A stretch of 64,000 nucleotides of DNA, taken from Acidiphilium rubrum (GTDB lineage Bacteria > Pseudomonadota > Alphaproteobacteria > Acetobacterales > Acetobacteraceae). Below are positions 53,101 through 61,921 of this stretch, one piece after another (the stretch's first letter is position 1; every line of letters starts with the position of its first letter). The position numbers and the translations under genes were made by a program. The notes under the pieces were generated by a model, which ran no database searches, was not told where the DNA came from, and was given only the letters and a program-made list of their open reading frames with translations. Location of the stretch: positions 62,001-126,000 of the forward strand of contig NZ_FTNE01000004.1 of assembly GCF_900156265.1 (NCBI RefSeq). Direction: 5' to 3'.

Positions 53101-54248
53101 TGCTTCATTGCTTGTGCGTACGCAAATCGCGATTCCTGGAGCTCGGCGGCTACCGCAGCGCCTTCGACGGTGCACAGGACCATGATTTTGCCTTGCGCGC
53201 CGCTAGCGCGGGGGCACAATTCGCTCATGTTCCGGCACCATTGTATCACTGGCGTGTAGTGGAGGGTTCCACCTCAGCAACGTCCGCGGCCAAACCGCAG
53301 GCTGAATCCGCGGGGCGTCGGGCGGTTGCGGAACATCTTGAACGACTGGGTGTGCGTGGCACCGTCGAGCCGGGTGTCTTTACCGGCAGCTATCGAGTGC
53401 GCCCGGCGCTGCCGAGCGAACAAGTCACATTGCTCATACTGACCCGCTTTGTGCAGCAAACAGTCGCGGTCGGATCCAAACGCCGCTGCTACGCCGAACA
53501 TTTTGTCGATACGATTCTACAACACAAAACGTGTACCGACTTCCGGCTCGTCCTGGTGATTGATGAAGGTGGCGAGGCAATGGCGCAGGTCCTGGCAAAG
53601 CGAGACCGCCGGATCGACGTGTTGGTACACCGCCGTGGCAGCGCGCCGTTCAATTTTGCAGCCAAGGCAAATTTTGCGGTGGCATCGGCCGCTACCGAAC
53701 GGGTGGTATTACTGAACGATGATATGGAGGCGTTGGACGACGGCTGGCTCGACAGTATTCTGGAGCCATTGGAACTTCCAGGCGTCGGCATTGTCGGTGG
53801 GCGTCTGCTCTACGCCGATAACACCGTGCAGCATGCCGGCATCGTACTCGGCCTGCACGGCGCAGCGGGCCATGTGTTCTGTGGTACCGACGATGCTTAT
53901 ATCGGCTACAATGGCTTTACCCATGTGATGCGCAACTATGCCGCAGTAACTGGCGCTTTCATGGCCTTCCGGCGCAGGCTGTTCAACCGGATCGGGGGGT
54001 TCGACGAGCGCTATCCGATCGATTTCAACGACGTGGATTTCTGTCTGCGCGCGCTCGAAACCGGCCAACGGGTCGTCTACACACCGTTCGCGCGTCTGCG
54101 TCATTTTGAATCACGCAGCGCACCCCGCAGCGCGGCCGATTCAGTGGACACGGAACGGTTCTCCCATCGCTGGCAGGCCATTATTGCGCGCGACCCGTAT
54201 TACAATCCCAATCTTTCACGCCACTCCAATCTCTGCGAACCGGCATGA
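50109..54248 (+). CDS. Giant multidomain glycosyltransferase (GT4 + two GT2 modules)
   Basis: 1379 aa from the ATG at 50109. Residues about 60-415 hold four copies of a loose repeat of the form Y-x-PDV...H(F)xxxGxxEGR (e.g. YYVNKYPDIKDI...DFGAAEGRLPS; YLTVYPDVHALK...VGDAEGRLPH). Residues about 436-807 are a GT-B/GT4 module (SAPSGLGAAARGYRDAM; ISPHRSEGFGLNIFESLVLG). Residues about 848-1054 are a GT2 module (FSVITPTYNTNPLWLEDLYA, IVMVDHDDRIAPRLLEF) and about 1106-1334 a second GT2-like module (VVLLNDDMEALDDGWLDSI, GAFMAFRRRLFNRIGGFDER). It probably builds several linkages of a surface glycan. Overlaps the next gene by 4 nt. Confidence 0.88.
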   Translation: MALADQRSVPPTDRNTVKGTSTKATDRRSLALACETASDLNVAELPVRFSPAAPHVAANKIPEFVFRRHYYVNKYPDIKDIVKSNPLFDVERHFWDFGAAEGRLPSLDFDLHYVRHRLARSFSVQVIGEAAVQAYFDLPDGERFVPNTWFNQWAFVKLYKSRFPHIINLSAYDLFVFYLEIVNTEQVSPNGVFSEADYCAANPDVASAVAAGRIASGFAHFAETDETVRPGTLPDFDVANPNLEEAYRAERSFVLAGNQAIGDRLWWFDEHFYLTVYPDVHALKRHGVIRSGLEHFLVVGDAEGRLPHPSLADMATRPRDVSLRIALAGRPRAARQVSLAIAAQTASLLYQQADAAGRPIIDEALWRVTAQAKVNAQFDAEGYRRANPDLHGYQTDAALEGHWRDHGLREQRLAPGTNLFAARPLHLEDLGRFAVGGVNLFGALSAPSGLGAAARGYRDAMRAAGITVDEYDVTGATRPGGAFDLFDPEKLRFGHNFICLNPDHIATLLDSYGSALFDHKVNIGAWVWEMPVARPEWNAVLGAFDLIVTPSAFCKDAFAAVTARSIEIVPYVVDRSALLAELGRAEPSHWLKTIESAKKPRRQSDRARTVVLFVMDASSYTARKGIDVFREVVQRVTAQAPGSFLFVLKTHSRDTGGTGLDDMPADTMVIDAVLDTPNLLMLKSAADLYISPHRSEGFGLNIFESLVLGVPALVSDYAGATELLGTDYPLLIPGRKAEVGTERGPYRSHAIWFEPDVDAIVSTLLKFPKRDAQARAALAETCRNVAETLSAQTVGKALRDLLEQRCAFGLDVSRFLPVITSPRDETVALPHIMPGRTSPRNVAEDLVRPQFSVITPTYNTNPLWLEDLYADLCAQTVTNWEWCITDDNSTDPKTLAILHALRRRDTRIRVLFAEHNTGISAATNQAVMLSSAPYIVMVDHDDRIAPRLLEFYAAHIAAPTPPDILYCDEDKILPDGRCGDHYYKPDYAPEHLMSVMYVLHCLCVRKSRFLELGGYRSAFDGAQDHDFALRAASAGAQFAHVPAPLYHWRVVEGSTSATSAAKPQAESAGRRAVAEHLERLGVRGTVEPGVFTGSYRVRPALPSEQVTLLILTRFVQQTVAVGSKRRCYAEHFVDTILQHKTCTDFRLVLVIDEGGEAMAQVLAKRDRRIDVLVHRRGSAPFNFAAKANFAVASAATERVVLLNDDMEALDDGWLDSILEPLELPGVGIVGGRLLYADNTVQHAGIVLGLHGAAGHVFCGTDDAYIGYNGFTHVMRNYAAVTGAFMAFRRRLFNRIGGFDERYPIDFNDVDFCLRALETGQRVVYTPFARLRHFESRSAPRSAADSVDTERFSHRWQAIIARDPYYNPNLSRHSNLCEPA

Positions 54249-55936
54249 CATCGATGGCCGATATTCTGACCTGCCACAAAACTCTGGTGGAGCGTTTCGG
54301 TGCTGTCGCGACCGCCTGCGCCGATGAACCCTTTATTGTGCTCGTCAACGATCCGGCCAACCCTGTCACGTTTGGCGAATCGTATGCGCGCGCACAGCAA
54401 TTCGCCGCGTTATTCGCCTCACGCGGTGTGCGGTCTCGCGATGTGATTGCCGTGCTGCTACCGACTCATCGTGATGCGGCTGCCGTGTTTTTTGGTGCCA
54501 TGATAATCGGCGCGATTCCAAGCTTCTTTCCGCCGCTAAGTCCGAAGCAGGACGCCACGATTTTCTGGGCCTCCCACGGCGCGTTGTTCGCCCGGATCGA
54601 TGTCGCACTGATTGTCACTGATGATTTCAATATCCCGCTGATTATTGAGCATCTTCCTGCCTATGCGCATCGCTGTGTCGACATTGAAGCCGATTTGCCG
54701 GGTCCGGACCGCACCCTGCAGATTGCGGCAGATCGCCGCGACATCGCGTTCCTACAGCACAGCTCAGGCACAACAGGCTTGAAAAAAGGTGTTGCACTGA
54801 CCCACGGCATGGTGCTCGACCACATCGATGCAATGGTCGATTGTCTAGCGATCACCGAGCGCGACGTCATCGCCTCCTGGCTGCCGATCTATCACGACAT
54901 GGGGTTGATCGCCTGCTTCGTAGCACCCGCTCTGCTCGGCATTCCAGTCGTCACGCTCGACCCGTTCGCGTGGGTGCGCAGGCCGGCGAGCCTGTTGGAT
55001 GCAATTGCCGATTTCGGCGCGACGCTCTGCTGGCTGCCTAATTTTGCATTCCACCATATCATGCGCATGGCGGATCCCCGTGCCACATACGATCTGTCGT
55101 CCCTTCGCGCAATCATCGATTGTTCGGAGCCCTGCAAACCATCGACGCTGGATGCGTTCCGCGTGCATTTCGCAGCGCACGGGCTCAATCCAATCGCACC
55201 ACAGGTCTCCTACGCGATGGCCGAAGCCGTATTCCTGGTCACCCAGACGCGGCTTGGCGCGATGCCCCGCAGCATGGATGTCGATGCTGAAACCCTTGAT
55301 CGCGACGGTACTGCCGTGATCGTCAGCGATCCTCAATCGCGTCGCGCCATTTTATCCTGCGGTGTCCCGATGCGGGGTGTGCGTCTTCGCATTCTTGATG
55401 CCGATGGCGCACCGTGCCCGGATCGTCAGGTCGGGGCGGTCATGGTCTCGAGCGACTCCCTGTTCGAGGGTTATTTCCGTTTGCCGATGCCGCCCGGCAA
55501 ACTCGAGGCAGGCTGGTATCATACCGGCGATCGTGGCTTCCTCGATGCGGGTGAATTATTCATCACGGGCCGCTCTGATGATCTGCTGATCGTTCACGGC
55601 AAGAATATTTATGCCCATGACGTTGAGTTCTGTATCAATACCCATTGCAACGTGAAGCCAGGCCGCACGGTTGCGATCGCACCGTTCAATGCGGCAACGG
55701 GCAGCCAGTCGCTGGTCGTCATCGCCGAGACCGAGGCGAGCGATCCGATCGTTCGACGCGCCCTTGCCCGATCAATCAAATCGGCGGTCCACGCGGAATT
55801 TGCCGCGACTTTATATGAGGCCATGATCGTACCGCCTGGATGGCTGGTGAAGACGACCAGCGGAAAATTATCACGTGCAGAGAACCTTGCTCGCTATGTC
55901 GCTGCCCGACCTGCTTTCCAGGCGGCGGCATCATGA
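54245..55936 (+). CDS. Stand-alone fatty-acyl-AMP ligase-type enzyme
   Basis: 563 aa, ANL superfamily. The P-loop-like motif is FLQHSSGTTGLKKGVALTHG near residue 177, then WLPIYHDMGLIACF, a typical FAAL stretch, YAMAEAVFLVTQT, and the hinge/ATP-binding TGDRGFLDAGELFITGRSDD with a catalytic Lys in TTSGKLSR near the end. Such FAAL-type enzymes activate a fatty acid as acyl-AMP and load it on an acyl carrier protein. No polyketide or peptide synthetase is present; the carrier protein encoded 1.2 kb downstream on the opposite strand is the obvious acceptor. Starts inside the stop of the giant glycosyltransferase. Confidence 0.9.
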   Translation: MTSMADILTCHKTLVERFGAVATACADEPFIVLVNDPANPVTFGESYARAQQFAALFASRGVRSRDVIAVLLPTHRDAAAVFFGAMIIGAIPSFFPPLSPKQDATIFWASHGALFARIDVALIVTDDFNIPLIIEHLPAYAHRCVDIEADLPGPDRTLQIAADRRDIAFLQHSSGTTGLKKGVALTHGMVLDHIDAMVDCLAITERDVIASWLPIYHDMGLIACFVAPALLGIPVVTLDPFAWVRRPASLLDAIADFGATLCWLPNFAFHHIMRMADPRATYDLSSLRAIIDCSEPCKPSTLDAFRVHFAAHGLNPIAPQVSYAMAEAVFLVTQTRLGAMPRSMDVDAETLDRDGTAVIVSDPQSRRAILSCGVPMRGVRLRILDADGAPCPDRQVGAVMVSSDSLFEGYFRLPMPPGKLEAGWYHTGDRGFLDAGELFITGRSDDLLIVHGKNIYAHDVEFCINTHCNVKPGRTVAIAPFNAATGSQSLVVIAETEASDPIVRRALARSIKSAVHAEFAATLYEAMIVPPGWLVKTTSGKLSRAENLARYVAARPAFQAAAS

Positions 55937-57114
55937 GCCCGAAGCCGATCCCGCTTCGACCGTCACCTCCGCCGATTGGTTCAGCTTCCAAGATCGACCC
56001 GATTTTGCTCCATCGTTTTGAATTCGCAGTTCCGACGTCTGCGCTTCGCCTGGGCGAAGGTTGGGGATTGCCCGAGGTTGTGATGCGCTGGTCGCTCGGA
56101 GTCACCAGTGACATGATCGTCATGATTTCCGGTGCTCAGCAAAAGAATATCGACCGCCGAATTATCGGGGTGATCGAGGCGGCTCCGTATCTCGGACAGA
56201 ATCCGCGTGCGTCGCAACGGATCTCCGTATACGTGAACGGGACCATCCAATGCGAAAGCGCTTTGAGTCGTCCAGGTCTGATTGCGTTTTTCATCCCGGA
56301 TGAGGCGCTCGGCCAACCAATCAGCATCAGCCTCGACCATCCTGACGCCCTCTCGCCTGCCGCAGCCGGTCAGGTAGAAGATCGGCGAAGACTCGCTTTT
56401 GCGTGTCGTCGTCTGCACATCTGGTCAGTGGCCCGTTATCCACAGAGCACGCAGCCGTCCTTGTGCCCGGTACTCGGAACCCCCGCCGAATTGCTCAGTG
56501 CTTTCGAGAGCCTCGGTGATAATTGCGAATTCGGCATCGCACAACGCCTGAGCGGTTGCGAACCGTTGGGCCTGCTTCGCTTCACTGCAACACCATTGCC
56601 TTCGCTCATCGATCTGCTGCTGCATGAAGGTGGCGGAATCGGTGATCCCACGACGATCGAGCTTGATCTGCGCGGCGAGCCGCAGGAATACATTCTGACA
56701 GAAAAACGATACAATCTGACGTATCATACTTTTATCTATGCCGATCAAATGCCCGCGGCCCGGGTACGCCACCGCGAATCGCAGAAATTAACGCTGTTAC
56801 GTCGGCGGATGCTCGATGATCTAAAGTCGGCGCGCCGCATTTATGTTGTCAAACATAACGTCGCCCTACGCGAGGAGGACGTTATTTCGCTGTTCCTGTT
56901 GTTACGCCACTACGGTGCAAACCGACTGCTCTACGTCGCCCCGGCGGAAATCGATAATCCACCTGGGTCGGTTGAACTGCTGATGCCGGGTCTCGCTCGT
57001 GGCTATATCGATCGGTTTGCCCCATACGATAACGCTGCCGATGTCTCGCTTGAGTGCTGGCTCGCGATCTGCCGTCAAGCCGAGCGCCTTCTGGCGGGGG
57101 ACACACCGTGTTGA
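55933..57114 (+). CDS. Unknown protein with SLGDNCEFG motif
   Basis: 393 aa from the ATG overlapping the ligase stop (ATGA). The N-terminal part is a beta-rich region of unknown type. From about residue 190 comes FESLGDNCEFGIAQRLSG, then EPLGLLRF, YNLTYHTFIYADQ and RRIYVVKHNVALREEDVIS. This resembles a family of uncharacterised papain-like/DUF1796-type proteins often beside glycosyltransferases. The conserved Cys (NCEFG) and His (YHTF) could be catalytic; transfer of the activated acyl group is an attractive but unproven role. Confidence 0.65.
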   Translation: MSPKPIPLRPSPPPIGSASKIDPILLHRFEFAVPTSALRLGEGWGLPEVVMRWSLGVTSDMIVMISGAQQKNIDRRIIGVIEAAPYLGQNPRASQRISVYVNGTIQCESALSRPGLIAFFIPDEALGQPISISLDHPDALSPAAAGQVEDRRRLAFACRRLHIWSVARYPQSTQPSLCPVLGTPAELLSAFESLGDNCEFGIAQRLSGCEPLGLLRFTATPLPSLIDLLLHEGGGIGDPTTIELDLRGEPQEYILTEKRYNLTYHTFIYADQMPAARVRHRESQKLTLLRRRMLDDLKSARRIYVVKHNVALREEDVISLFLLLRHYGANRLLYVAPAEIDNPPGSVELLMPGLARGYIDRFAPYDNAADVSLECWLAICRQAERLLAGDTPC

Positions 57115-57119
57115 TGCGC

Positions 57120-57365
57120 TCAGGATGCAGCTTTGCTGCCCGACTCTATAACAGTCAAAAAATCAGCGACGGTTTCCAGATGATCCATTTGCGCCGGCGT
57201 GAACACGATACCGAATTTCGTTTCGACGCCAAGAATAACGCAGGACAGATTGACCGAATCCCAGCCCGGGATATCCGCCAAAGCTGTGTCTGGTGTCAGG
57301 TCGAGCGTCGGATCGGCCAACTCCGTCGCAAAGATGTCGTGCAGAATCTTGAAGTCAGCGTTCAT
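57120..57365 (-). CDS. Stand-alone acyl carrier protein
   Basis: 81 aa from the ATG at 57365, preceded by GAAGGAG at 6 nt; longer starts would cover that site. The phosphopantetheine attachment Ser is in IPGWDSVNLSCVILGVETKF near residue 38 (DSV in place of the common DSL). The acidic helical outline (ATELADPTLDLTPDTALADI) is typical of small ACPs. It is on the opposite strand, its end 5 nt from the end of the preceding gene and divergent from the methyltransferase gene. Probably takes the acyl group from the neighbouring ligase. Confidence 0.85.
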   Translation of the reverse strand: MNADFKILHDIFATELADPTLDLTPDTALADIPGWDSVNLSCVILGVETKFGIVFTPAQMDHLETVADFLTVIESGSKAAS

Positions 57366-57480
57366 TGTCATCTCCTTCAATCACAATCGCCTGTTAGTCT
57401 ATTTTCCGAGACAAGGCCAATGGTTATTCCGATATCCTCCCCGGCAATACGCGGTAACAGACTGTGAAAGGTCACCATTC

Positions 57481-58317
57481 ATGGATCAACACGCATTCGA
57501 CCTTGCCACCTACTTTCGCAAGGAGTCAGTTCGGCGTCGCCCGTATGGCGGCCAGCTGACACCTTCGTTCCAACACGCATTGGCGGCCTATCATAACGAT
57601 ATCGAGGAGCCAGACTGCGAGTTCTACCACAGCATCACACTGCCGGATGGTCGCGTGATGGACGGTGCCTGGGATCTGCGGGGTCACGAGGCGGACTATC
57701 TCGGCGGGATCCCCCTTGCCGGCAAGACGGTACTCGAATACGGGCCCGCCAGCGGCTTTCTCTCTCGCGCCATCGTCGAGGCCGGCGCCGACCTCACGGT
57801 GTTCGACCTGCCGATTGGCCACGGCCCCGAGATCATGCCATTCGGCGACATCACGATCGGTGAGGCCGCCATCAGCGGCGCCCATTCGGCGGGCCGGTTG
57901 CGCAACAGTTGGTGGTACGTCAAGCGTGCGTTTGGATTCGAAGCGCGCGCCGTCTATGCCGACATCTTTCATCAACCCGATGACCTTGGGACTTATGATA
58001 TCGCCATTTTTGGTGCGATTCTGGTTCACCTTTCAAACCCGTTCCAGGCCCTGCGTGAGGCAGCCGCGGTGACCCGCGATACCATGATCATCACCGATTT
58101 GGTGTCCCTGCCTCCGATCCCCCAACTGCCCGGCCTTATGCAGATCGGCACCTCCGCGCCACCGATCGGCCATATTCACTGGTGGAACTATTCAACCAGC
58201 GCGTTTGAAGTCATGCTGAGTCGCCTGGGTTTTGCCAATCAGACCGTGACACTCCATTCACCCAGAGCCATGGCGGATCAGCCGCCCATGGTAACAATTG
58301 TTGCTCATCGGAACTGA
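57481..58317 (+). CDS. Class I SAM-dependent methyltransferase
   Basis: 278 aa from the ATG at 57481, with AAAGGT upstream; longer readings run back over the divergent ACP gene. The SAM-binding motif I is LAGKTVLEYGPASGFLSRAI near residue 79, motif II TVFDLPIG, and later YDIAIFGAILVHLSNPFQAL and ITDLVSLPPIPQ. Likely methylates a sugar or glycan in the cluster's product; the acceptor is unknown. Confidence 0.85.
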   Translation: MDQHAFDLATYFRKESVRRRPYGGQLTPSFQHALAAYHNDIEEPDCEFYHSITLPDGRVMDGAWDLRGHEADYLGGIPLAGKTVLEYGPASGFLSRAIVEAGADLTVFDLPIGHGPEIMPFGDITIGEAAISGAHSAGRLRNSWWYVKRAFGFEARAVYADIFHQPDDLGTYDIAIFGAILVHLSNPFQALREAAAVTRDTMIITDLVSLPPIPQLPGLMQIGTSAPPIGHIHWWNYSTSAFEVMLSRLGFANQTVTLHSPRAMADQPPMVTIVAHRN

Positions 58318-58374
58318 AACATGATTCCGCCGTTCACCTACTGGACTGTTAGTTGGCTTTGAACAGGATCGCCC

Positions 58375-60045
58375 ATGACAAAACTCGTCAGATCAAACCA
58401 TAGTATGGCGACACCCAAATCGCTCACGCGGTTGGCGGACTCGTTCGTGGCTCAGGAAACGCTCGTCCAACCGATCGAGACAGTGTTGCCTGCATCGGTG
58501 GTGTTCACTAACGCGGGCCGGATCGGGTTTGATGCCTTCGAGCGCAAGATGTTGAATACCACGTACCGTTCACGCTTGGCCGCATTCGATCCGGTTGTGC
58601 TCGGGCGACTTCCGCGTGGCACCACAATGCTGGGTGGCGATTCCTACTGGATTTGGCACGAAGATTGTCTCGTCAGTGATCAGATCAATCCATTGACCAG
58701 CGATCGGCTGCAATCATTTGAAGCCCTGAGTTCGATGCCGTTCAAAACTGAGACCATCGAAGAGCCGTGCCTGCTCGTGGCCCGGTATGGCGACGTAACC
58801 TGGGGCCATTGGGTCGGTGAAATCCTGCCGCGCGCTGTCATGGCCGAACGCGCCCATCCCGGCCGGTTTCGTTTCGTACTGGGTCAATCGATCACGACCG
58901 CGCCCGAAACGCGAGGCTATGCCACAGTAATCCTGGAATCGCTCGCCGCGTTCGGGATTGGTGAAGAGCGGATCCTGAAAGTACGCCCCGATCGCCATTA
59001 CCGGTTCAAATCTCTGCATGCCGTCAGCGGCATCTGGTCGATCGCGGGGATGAATCCGATCGTGATGGATGCCATGCGCGAGGCGATGCGTAAGAGCGTG
59101 AGGCCCGCCAAGCACCAACGCATCGCGATCTTGCGGCGCAATAACCACACCCGTGGCTTTCACAATGGCGAGGCCGTGCACGCCCTGCTGGCGGAAAGCG
59201 GGTTCCACGTCCCCACGATTGAAACGCTGCCGTTCAGGGAGCAGGTCAGCCTGTTCCTCGGTGCCGAGATGGTTTTCGGGGTTCAGGGGTCGGGTCTGAT
59301 CAATCTGATCTTTGCGCCGCAAGGCGTCAGGGTAATCTCGATGGCGCCGGCCGCGTGGCAGGATTCGTACTTCCATCCGCTGATCCAGGCGCGCGACGGT
59401 TGGCACGCCGACTTGCGCGGCCCGACGCTGTGGACCGGCGAAGGATTGCAGCGCGACGCACCGTTCCTCGCCATCGAACCTGATATCACGGCGGCGATCA
59501 CACATCTAGAGCAGGCACCGGCGGTTGTGGCACGGTCAGGAGTAATCGAGCTTGCCGGCAGTACGTTGCCCAGGCGGTTGGGCAGCCAGCTCAAGGAGGT
59601 CGCCTTCGGTGCGGCGGGCAACGCGTCTGACTACACACAGTTCGGCTGGTCGCATCCCGAGCAGACTCATACTTGGGCAGTCGGTCCGTTCAGCACGATG
59701 CGGCTGATGACGCCACAGAGCCATGGCCAAATCGTGCTCGAACTCGATGTCGTCGCTCTCGTGCTTGATCGCGGACTAATCGGGCGCCCGCTCGATGTCG
59801 TGGTGAACGGCGTGCCGGTCGGCGGAACCGTGGTCGATTCGTTCACCACGCTTGCCGTCGTGTTGCCCCATGCGTGTCTCGCGCGCCACGACAGGCTCGA
59901 CATCGTGTTTATCCACCCGGTCTGCCTGTCGCCCCGCAGAACCGGCCATGGTGACGATGACCGCGATACCGCAATCAGTTTCCTGGCGTTACGCCTGATG
60001 GCAATCGAAGGTCTGCCGAACAGCGAACAGAAGGCCGCAGCCTGA
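58375..60045 (+). CDS. Glycosyltransferase family 61 protein
   Basis: 556 aa. The first 400 or so residues are a GT61/DUF563 domain: EPCLLVARYGDVTWGHWVGE, ILRRNNHTRGFHNGEAVHAL, VFGVQGSGLINLIFAPQGVR are characteristic. The C-terminal 150 residues are a beta-sandwich-like extension (HTWAVGPFSTMRLMTPQSHG) of unknown role, perhaps carbohydrate binding. AGGAT precedes the ATG. Overlaps the next gene by 1 nt (TGATG). Confidence 0.88.
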   Translation: MTKLVRSNHSMATPKSLTRLADSFVAQETLVQPIETVLPASVVFTNAGRIGFDAFERKMLNTTYRSRLAAFDPVVLGRLPRGTTMLGGDSYWIWHEDCLVSDQINPLTSDRLQSFEALSSMPFKTETIEEPCLLVARYGDVTWGHWVGEILPRAVMAERAHPGRFRFVLGQSITTAPETRGYATVILESLAAFGIGEERILKVRPDRHYRFKSLHAVSGIWSIAGMNPIVMDAMREAMRKSVRPAKHQRIAILRRNNHTRGFHNGEAVHALLAESGFHVPTIETLPFREQVSLFLGAEMVFGVQGSGLINLIFAPQGVRVISMAPAAWQDSYFHPLIQARDGWHADLRGPTLWTGEGLQRDAPFLAIEPDITAAITHLEQAPAVVARSGVIELAGSTLPRRLGSQLKEVAFGAAGNASDYTQFGWSHPEQTHTWAVGPFSTMRLMTPQSHGQIVLELDVVALVLDRGLIGRPLDVVVNGVPVGGTVVDSFTTLAVVLPHACLARHDRLDIVFIHPVCLSPRRTGHGDDDRDTAISFLALRLMAIEGLPNSEQKAAA

Positions 60046-60884
60046 TGCGCTTGCAGATATTTAACTGTCACCACGCGGTGCCCGATCGTCCATTGACGAT
60101 CGGCCCTTTTACCACGCTGGTGTCTGGTTTGCACTCCGATCCTGCGGGGCGGTACCTGGGCGATCTCGACGGCGCGAATATCGCACATCGGCTCGAACAT
60201 TCGGAGATGCGCCAGCAATACCATGTTTGGAAGGATCATCTCTGGAAATATGATTATGTTGGTTTCGAACACTACCGCCGGCTGTTCTGCCTCGATCCGT
60301 TGCCCGGCTCCGAGATCGCGAGCCGCTACAAGGACTGGCGGCCGATCCGCCAACGCCTGCTGAGCGACCAGACGGCCTGCCGCCACGATCTGTGCTCATC
60401 GATGTTCGACCGTTATCTGGACATGCGGCGTGGCTTTGATCCCGGCGCAATCAGCCGGCTCACACAATGGATCGGTGCACACGACGTCATCGTACTGCGC
60501 GCGATTCTTCCCGACCCGATCGATACCCAATGGGCGACCACCCACATGGCCGAATACTGGCCTATCCTGGTGGGGGCCGTGATCAGCAGTTCATATTTCA
60601 AGGATCGGTCGGTGGAGATCGATTTTGCGATGAATCAGCCCGCCTATTGCAATATGTATATTCTGCGGGCCGAGATATTCGATGACTATATGAGGTTCTG
60701 GCACGAAGCCGTCGGGTTCATCGCCAGCCACATCACGGTCTATCCCCGTCTGGTCGGGCATTTCGCCGAGCGATTGTTCAACTTCTATCTGATGCAGAAA
60801 CGCATGGAAGATCCGCTGCTGAAGGTCGGCCGGCTGCCCTATCTGTTTTTGAACACCGAGCTCGATGCGCACGCCGCGGCCTGA
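60045..60884 (+). CDS. DUF4422 glycosyltransferase-like protein
   Basis: 279 aa with the DUF4422 core: LWKYDYVGFEHYRRLFCLDP near residue 66 and NQPAYCNMYILRAEIFDDYM near 197. Proteins of this family are encoded in polysaccharide loci and are thought to be glycosyltransferases. Translationally coupled to the GT61 gene. The last 46 nt overlap the convergent hydrolase-like gene. Confidence 0.87.
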   Translation: MRLQIFNCHHAVPDRPLTIGPFTTLVSGLHSDPAGRYLGDLDGANIAHRLEHSEMRQQYHVWKDHLWKYDYVGFEHYRRLFCLDPLPGSEIASRYKDWRPIRQRLLSDQTACRHDLCSSMFDRYLDMRRGFDPGAISRLTQWIGAHDVIVLRAILPDPIDTQWATTHMAEYWPILVGAVISSSYFKDRSVEIDFAMNQPAYCNMYILRAEIFDDYMRFWHEAVGFIASHITVYPRLVGHFAERLFNFYLMQKRMEDPLLKVGRLPYLFLNTELDAHAAA

Positions 60885-61921
60885 TCGGCCGCCAGCATAT
60901 CCATGATCGCATCGTGCACCACGCCCCGCTCCATCAGCGCGAGGCACCCGGACATGTGGCCGACCCCGAACCGGTAGGGGGTCGCAACCACCTGATCAAA
61001 ACGGCGGATGAGATCGACATAATATCGTTCGGCGGGATTGTCGTGATCATAGAACACATGATGCGTCAGCCGGGCGGTCCGCGGCAGGGCCTCGAGCAAC
61101 TCTGAAATCTCGTCCCCCCGACCAGCGTATGCCGTATAGGTCGCATCATCCATTACTGCCGGCGGTATCGCAGGCGGCAAGCCGGCCATCACCGCTCGAT
61201 GGGCCGGCGCATGCCCAGTCTGGGGGTTGATGGTAAAGCTGTCGACCGCCAGTTCCGGGTGGCGCTGGCTCAGCATCGTGCCGATCATCAGGCTCGCGAA
61301 ACCGCCTGAACTCAATCCGGACAGAACAACCCGCCGATACCCGCACCGAATGATCGGCGCCAGCATCGCGCAGATGGTATCGGCCTGATCGACATACCAA
61401 CGGGCCGGGTCGACCCGTTCGGCGAACCGCACATGGTCAAGTGCCAGGCAGCGCGGGAGATCATAAAACTCCCAGCGCGTGTCTCGCCCATCGAACGGCC
61501 TGCCGATCGAGTTGAACAGCACGAGGAGAGCATCGAGCGAGCCCCCCAGACTCATCGCAACATTCAGTCGTTGCGGTGCCGGCGGTGCAGTTGCGCTGGC
61601 GCGCATCGAATCCAGAATAAAGCGCAGTTCGAGTTCAGGTGCCAACATAAAATCACCCGCAATCACGATCCGGCCGTTGTCATGGCGTGTTACTTCCGTG
61701 AACCGCGTCGTCGCGACGCCGTTCGACGCGTGAAACGTCACTATGCCATCCTCAAGGGTCCAAAGCGCCTCGAACGCGCCGTCGTGGCCGGCAACTGCGC
61801 CGTCACTAATCAAGCGAACGCGCTCAGCGAACACGGGGCCGTCGCTGCGACGGTACTGCCAGGTCCGGCCGAGCAGGTCAGCGTGAGTTATAGGCGCTGA
61901 ATGTGCAGCGTGTTCAGGCAT
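60839..61921 (-). CDS. Alpha/beta-hydrolase-like protein
   Basis: 360 aa. An N-terminal beta-type region of about 110 residues (EALWTLEDGIVTFHASNGVA) is followed by an alpha/beta-hydrolase fold with nucleophile elbow VVLSGLSSGGFASLMIGTML (GxSxG) near residue 199 and a late His (FGVGHMSGCL). It may be an esterase or acyltransferase acting on the acylated glycan; that role is inferred from the cluster. Its start overlaps the upstream methyltransferase-like gene by 34 nt. Confidence 0.7.
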   Translation of the reverse strand: MPEHAAHSAPITHADLLGRTWQYRRSDGPVFAERVRLISDGAVAGHDGAFEALWTLEDGIVTFHASNGVATTRFTEVTRHDNGRIVIAGDFMLAPELELRFILDSMRASATAPPAPQRLNVAMSLGGSLDALLVLFNSIGRPFDGRDTRWEFYDLPRCLALDHVRFAERVDPARWYVDQADTICAMLAPIIRCGYRRVVLSGLSSGGFASLMIGTMLSQRHPELAVDSFTINPQTGHAPAHRAVMAGLPPAIPPAVMDDATYTAYAGRGDEISELLEALPRTARLTHHVFYDHDNPAERYYVDLIRRFDQVVATPYRFGVGHMSGCLALMERGVVHDAIMDMLAADQAAACASSSVFKNR

